From DASPFV01 sp035620975 (GTDB taxonomy: Bacteria > Acidobacteriota > Vicinamibacteria > Vicinamibacterales > 2-12-FULL-66-21): DNA of 9,867 nt. Position 1 is the stretch's first letter; every line of letters starts with the position of its first letter. The notes beneath the pieces are model-generated. The model was not told the DNA's origin and made no database searches. It saw nothing but the letters and a program-made list of their open reading frames with translations. The position numbers were made by a program, and so were the translations under genes. Of the stretch, positions 7,518 through 9,867 are shown in pieces. Location: assembly GCA_035620975.1 (NCBI GenBank), contig DASPFV010000006.1:1-9867 (forward strand). Reading direction: 5' to 3'.

Positions 7518-7529
7518 CCGCGTGCCTCG

Positions 7530-7553
7530 CCCAGCTCCCCTGCTCCCTCTCCC
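7530..7553 (-). other. Canonical G-quadruplex motif on the transcribed (minus) strand
   Basis: The minus strand carries four G-runs with short loops: GGG-AGA-GGG-AGCA-GGGG-AGCT-GGG. It lies about 42 nt upstream of the dehydrogenase start and between that gene and the tandem repeat. If the operon message starts upstream, this would be an RNA quadruplex in the 5' leader. The motif is seen directly; folding is not demonstrated. Confidence 0.5.
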
Positions 7554-7554
7554 G

Positions 7555-7711
7555 CCGTCAATCCATCCGCGTGCATCCGCGTCCCGTTGATCCATCCGCG
7601 TTCATCCGTGTTCATCCGCGTCCCGTCGATCCATCCGCGTGTCATCCGCGTTCATCCGCGTCCCGTCGATCCATCCGCGTGTCATCCGCGTCCCGTCAAT
7701 CCATCCGCGTT
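7555..7711. repeat. Composite tandem repeat built from CATCCGCGT subunits
   Basis: Five anchors of the form CCGTYRATCCATCCGCGT begin at 7555, 7584, 7623, 7663 and 7693, where Y is T or C. Each of the first four is followed by one or two extra roughly 10-bp subunits of the type TCATCCGCGT, so the spacing alternates between 29/30 and 39/40 bp. Eleven CATCCGYGT subunits are present in all. No coding function is apparent. On the minus strand the unit reads CGCGGATGAACACGG, a type of intergenic repeat found scattered in several GC-rich phyla (recalled, not searched). The array fills most of the spacer between the ThuA and dehydrogenase genes. Confidence 0.85.
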
Positions 7712-7722
7712 CCAGGCGCGGT

Positions 7723-8748
7723 CTACCATCCGCGATACGGGATGGGCGCATCCCAGCCAGCCATGTCGGCGGGCGTCTGGCCTCTCACGGAGCCGCCGAA
7801 GCTGTAGCTCGAGGGTCGGAACGGCCCGACGAAGCTGACGTCGTCGTCTGCCCTCACGGCGGCCTCGAGACCTGCGGCCCAGAGTACTCCATTGATCACC
7901 ATCCGGCGAAAGCCCTCGTTCAGCAGATCCTCGGAGGCGCCGTGCGTGGTCGTGAACACGCGTCCCGCCCGGCCGGACGCGCTGCGATACGTTCGCACCC
8001 AGGCGACCGGCATGTCCGTCTTGTCCGGCGCGGGCGGCGCGTCAGGCCGCATGCCGTCGAGAATGCGGCCGAGCGCGAGCACGTGACTGCCGGGCAGAGG
8101 ATCGGCCGTGTATCCGCCCGAGGTGACCCAGACATCGCGAACACCCCGCAGGACGGGATGCTGCGGGTCCTGGAGTACCAGGCGCGAGCTCTGCCTGTGG
8201 TTCGCGCCGTAGTGCGAGACCCAGGTCTCGCCCAGCACCTGCCGGCCGAACCCGCCCGCGAAGTCGGCGCCTTTCCAGTTCCACGTGTACTTCGAGAATC
8301 CGGCGCCGGCGCGCTTGATCTGGAAGGCGTGCGTCGCCGTGCGGAACCCCACCACGGGCCCGCCGCGGTCCACGTAGTCCGCGATGTGCTGCATCTCGCT
8401 GTCGGGGAAGTCCTGGAAGCGGAGGAAGACGACCATCACGTCGGCGGTCCGCAGCGCCTCGAGCCCGGCGACGTGCGAACTGCCGGGCTCGATGAACCCG
8501 GTCCGGGGATCGGTGGTGAAGAAGACGCTGCACGTGAACCCGTAGCGGCGCGCGAGGATGCGCGCGAGGGCGGGCAGCGCCTCCTCGGAGCGGTACTCGT
8601 GATCGCCGGAGAGGAAGACGATGTGCCTGCCGCGGCCGGGGCCGGCGTCGCCTGCGTAGACGAGGAGGTGCGGGTTCCGCACGGCTGGACCGGCCGACAC
8701 CGCGATCAGCGCCGCGCAAGTGAGCAGGAGGCGGTGAACTCTGGGCAT
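7723..8748 (-). CDS. Exported ThuA-domain protein (trehalose-utilisation-like)
   Basis: This 341-residue protein starts at the ATG at 8746-8748 (MPRVHRLLLTCAALIAVSAG), which gives a signal peptide; a GTG 19 codons upstream would bury it and is not preferred. The ThuA-like class-I glutamine-amidotransferase-type fold is recognisable from HIVFLSGDHEYRSEEALPALARIL (42-65; an early strand, then the GDHEYRSEE motif), ADVMVVFLRF (102-111), GGPVVGFRTATHAF (129-142), the WVSHYGANHR region (176-185), VTSGGYTADPLPG, and AWVRTYRSASGRAGRVFTTTHG (249-270). The family has no fully established reaction; members occur in sugar catabolism, notably with 3-keto-sugar enzymes and PVC dehydrogenases. It lies 234 bp upstream of the dehydrogenase operon on the same strand, so co-regulation is plausible but not shown. 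Confidence 0.88.
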   Translation of the reverse strand: MPRVHRLLLTCAALIAVSAGPAVRNPHLLVYAGDAGPGRGRHIVFLSGDHEYRSEEALPALARILARRYGFTCSVFFTTDPRTGFIEPGSSHVAGLEALRTADVMVVFLRFQDFPDSEMQHIADYVDRGGPVVGFRTATHAFQIKRAGAGFSKYTWNWKGADFAGGFGRQVLGETWVSHYGANHRQSSRLVLQDPQHPVLRGVRDVWVTSGGYTADPLPGSHVLALGRILDGMRPDAPPAPDKTDMPVAWVRTYRSASGRAGRVFTTTHGASEDLLNEGFRRMVINGVLWAAGLEAAVRADDDVSFVGPFRPSSYSFGGSVRGQTPADMAGWDAPIPYRGW

Positions 8749-8757
8749 CGTGTGGGC

Positions 8758-8776
8758 GGGGCCGGCGTCCGGCCCC
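8758..8776 (-). promoter_or_regulatory. GC hairpin in the leader of the ThuA gene
   Basis: GGGGCCGG (8758-8765) pairs perfectly with CCGGCCCC (8769-8776) around a 3-nt loop, ending 9 nt before the ThuA ATG where a ribosome binding site should be. No clear Shine-Dalgarno is visible there. A weak -10-like TAAGAT (8787-8792) lies just upstream without a convincing -35, so the promoter is unresolved. Confidence 0.35.
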
Positions 8777-8854
8777 GGCGCCGGCGATCTTACGCGAAGC
8801 GGCACGGCCGGGCGGGCGGGACGCCGTTACGTGCGCCAGGCACCCCGGGTGATC

Positions 8855-8893
8855 TGCGCAACAGATTCTGTTGCGCAACAGCTTCTGTCGCGC
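8855..8893 (+). promoter_or_regulatory. Two overlapping palindromic operators of the toxin-antitoxin operon
   Basis: TGCGCAACAG (8855-8864), spacer ATT, then CTGTTGCGCA (8868-8877) is a perfect 10-bp dyad. The second dyad shares its sequence: GCGCAACAG (8873-8881), spacer CTT, CTGTCGCGC (8885-8893), with one mismatch. Both have core CAACAG-N3-CTGTYG, where Y is T or C, and dyad centres exactly 17 or 18 bp apart. They overlap the predicted -35 and spacer, as expected for an antitoxin-bound autoregulatory operator. Binding by the downstream Xre-type antitoxin is inferred. Confidence 0.8.
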
Positions 8894-8899
8894 TATCCT
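8871..8899 (+). promoter_or_regulatory. Predicted promoter giving a leaderless antitoxin mRNA
   Basis: TTGCGC (8871-8876) and TATCCT (8894-8899) are separated by 17 bp. A start about 7 nt after the -10 falls on the A of the antitoxin ATG at 8906, so the transcript would be leaderless; no ribosome binding site precedes that ATG, which agrees. The match to consensus is moderate (3 of 6 and 4 of 6). Confidence 0.45.
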
Positions 8900-8905
8900 G
8901 TGGGC

Positions 8906-9238
8906 ATGCCTGTGGCGCTGGCGCAGAAAATCGAGGCGCTCCGGACCGATTTCCGCTCCGCGGCGCGGCTCGCCGACATGCTGGGCGTCAGCCGCTCGCA
9001 GGTGACGCGCTGGCTCCGCGGCGCGGGGATCGATCCGCTCAACGCCGAGAAGGTCGACCTGCTCGAGCTGGTCTGGTCCAACGTCCTGCGGCTGTACGAG
9101 CGCGACGCGGCGCTCGCCTGGCTCTTCGGGGTCAACCCGCTGCTCGGCGACCGGCGACCGATCGACCTCATCCGGATGGGCCGCGCCGAGGAGCTGATGC
9201 GCGCGATCCGCGCGGAACGAGCCGACACGTTCGCGTGA
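8906..9238 (+). CDS. Xre/MbcA/ParS-type antitoxin of a RES toxin-antitoxin module
   Basis: This 110-residue protein has an N-terminal helix-turn-helix (about 16-38, ARLADMLGVSRSQVTRWL) and a C-terminal MbcA/ParS/Xre toxin-binding domain (about 48-108). The latter has the diagnostic pattern AWLFGVNPLLGDRRPIDLIRMG (71-92): a Trp-containing helix, an NPxLGxRxPxDL turn and a final helix. Antitoxins of this family bind the RES partner and block its active site, and use the HTH to repress their own promoter. Immediately upstream are two palindromes that fit such an operator. The start at 8906 was chosen because further in-frame upstream sequence runs through the operators. The stop overlaps the toxin start in a GTGA. 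Identity is strong on motifs, length and gene order. Confidence 0.92.
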   Translation: MPVALAQKIEALRTDFRSAARLADMLGVSRSQVTRWLRGAGIDPLNAEKVDLLELVWSNVLRLYERDAALAWLFGVNPLLGDRRPIDLIRMGRAEELMRAIRAERADTFA

Positions 9239-9789
9239 TCCTGTTCCGCTGCTTCGCCTGGGACGACCGAGCGCGCGCGCGCGAGCCGGACGGCCCGCTC
9301 TGGTTCCCGCGCATTTTCCAGGGCGAGGGGCGCCACGACAACCCGGACCTCTACGGCTGCCTCTATCTTTCCCAGCACGCGCTGTCCTGCGTCGTCGAGC
9401 AGCTGGCGCGGTTCCGATCGCAGAAGCTGCTGCCCTCATTGCTCCGGCGGCGCGGCCTGCCGCTGGCGCTGGCGGCCCTGGAGCTCGCCGACGTCCGCGA
9501 GCTGGTCGATCTCGACGACCCGGCCGTCCTGCGGCGGGAGCATCTCCGGCCTTCGGCCGTGGCCACCCGCCTTCGCGGGACGACCCAGGGGCAGGCGCGC
9601 CGGCTGTTCGAGCGGCACGCGCGCGCCGCCGGTCTGCGATGGTGGTCGACCTACGAGTCGAGCTGGCTGAACGTGACGCTCTTCGATCGGGCGGCGCCGC
9701 ACCTGCGAGTCGAGTCGGTGCGGGCGCTGCAGCTCGACGATCCCGCCGTGATCGAGGCGGCGGAGTTCTTCGGCCTGCGCGGGGGTTAG
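9235..9789 (+). CDS. RES-domain toxin (predicted NAD+-degrading)
   Basis: This 184-residue protein starts at GTG, which overlaps the antitoxin stop (GTGA, 9235-9238). RES-family features: the early MILFRCF strand with Arg5, GEGRHDNPDLYGCLYLS (30-46) with Arg33 and Tyr41/Tyr44, the helix with Glu55 (CVVEQLARF), and the late GLRWWSTYESSWLNVTLF (133-150) with Ser138 and Ser142. These supply the conserved Arg, Glu and Ser after which the domain is named; exact equivalence to characterised catalytic residues needs alignment. Characterised RES toxins deplete cellular NAD+ by phosphorolysis or hydrolysis, stopping growth until neutralised by the antitoxin. No inactivating change is visible, so the module looks functional. 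The TAG stop (9787-9789) lies inside a repeat element, so the final residues (LRGG) may be altered relative to the ancestral end. Confidence 0.9.
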   Translation: MILFRCFAWDDRARAREPDGPLWFPRIFQGEGRHDNPDLYGCLYLSQHALSCVVEQLARFRSQKLLPSLLRRRGLPLALAALELADVRELVDLDDPAVLRREHLRPSAVATRLRGTTQGQARRLFERHARAAGLRWWSTYESSWLNVTLFDRAAPHLRVESVRALQLDDPAVIEAAEFFGLRGG

Positions 9790-9834
9790 GTCTTGCAGTG
9801 ACGTACCGAGGGGTCAGGTCTTGCATTGACGTAC
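9782..9834. repeat. Direct repeat pair at the edge of a mobile or REP-like element
   Basis: Two 25-bp copies (9782-9806 and 9810-9834) differ at two positions, with a 28-bp period; the shared core is AGGTCTTGCAKTGACGTAC (K is T or G). The first copy supplies the RES stop codon: its GGGGTTAG corresponds to GGGGTCAG in the second copy. The GGGTCAGGTCTTGCA motif resembles repeats flanking Y1 (REP-associated) transposase genes in acidobacterial genomes (recalled, not searched). Confidence 0.7.
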
Positions 9835-9867
9835 GAGCCTGCTTCGGTCCGCTCGTACGTCAATGCA
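9822..9867. repeat. Perfect 17-bp inverted repeat (hairpin) at the window end
   Basis: TGCATTGACGTACGAGC (9822-9838) pairs perfectly with GCTCGTACGTCAATGCA (9851-9867) around a 12-nt loop. The stem may extend, since the right arm reaches the last base of the window and the left arm is preceded by AGGTCT. It overlaps the second direct repeat. It could be a REP/IS200-type terminal hairpin and may also terminate the toxin transcript. Confidence 0.8.

Noticed and set aside
7555..7711. CRISPR array
   Set aside because: Repeats are contiguous with no unique spacers of constant length, and no cas genes are present.
7358..7838. Plus-strand frames through the tandem repeat giving repeated HPRPVDPSA-like peptides
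   Set aside because: The peptide periodicity is simply the translated DNA repeat; it has no start context and overlaps known genes.
8749..8805. GTG start 19 codons upstream for the ThuA gene
   Set aside because: It would place a Pro/Gly-rich segment before the signal peptide and has no better ribosome binding site.
8750..8905. Upstream start for the antitoxin at 8750
   Set aside because: The extra residues would be encoded by the palindromic operators and promoter; the family normally begins just before the helix-turn-helix.
1..9867. tRNA or rRNA genes
   Set aside because: No cloverleaf-like segment with a TTC-containing T arm or conserved rRNA stretch was recognised in the spacers.

Overview
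The window is GC-rich bacterial DNA and most likely comes from an Acidobacteriota genome (Vicinamibacteria-like). The main clue is a PadR-type regulator of the small acidobacterial kind, directly followed on the same strand by the first 40 codons of an ADOP-type ABC permease, a pairing typical of that phylum. A PVC-type dehydrogenase, a ThuA protein and an LTxxQ (Spy-like) protein fit the same lineage. This placement is inference from gene content; no marker gene is present.

Layout. Positions 1-8748 are all minus strand, so they read from right to left: ThuA-domain protein (7723-8748); a 234-bp spacer with a composite tandem repeat and a G-quadruplex-type tract; then a tight three-gene operon of pseudo-SGNH/PVC dehydrogenase (4747-7488), HEAT-cupredoxin protein (3302-4750, GTGA overlap) and two-domain alpha/beta hydrolase (1194-3296, 5-bp gap). 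After a 143-bp spacer come an exported Spy-like protein (559-1050), a strong hairpin, and the padR-ADOP unit (1-478). Positions 8855-9789 are on the plus strand and hold a complete Xre/MbcA/ParS-RES toxin-antitoxin operon with its own palindromic operators. Positions 9782-9867 are the edge of a repeat element with a perfect 17-bp hairpin, cut by the window end.

How the genes may work together. The proteins of the central cluster all carry export signals. They look like a periplasmic carbohydrate oxidation and de-esterification set. The PVC beta-propeller protein has no c-type haem motif, whereas the next gene carries an intact type-1 copper site (His, Cys, His, Met). The most interesting proposal here is that the dehydrogenase passes electrons to a separately encoded, HEAT-scaffolded cupredoxin. 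The esterase could deacylate substrates, and ThuA could act on oxidised sugars. The TA module and the terminal repeat look like mobile or accessory additions next to this metabolic locus.
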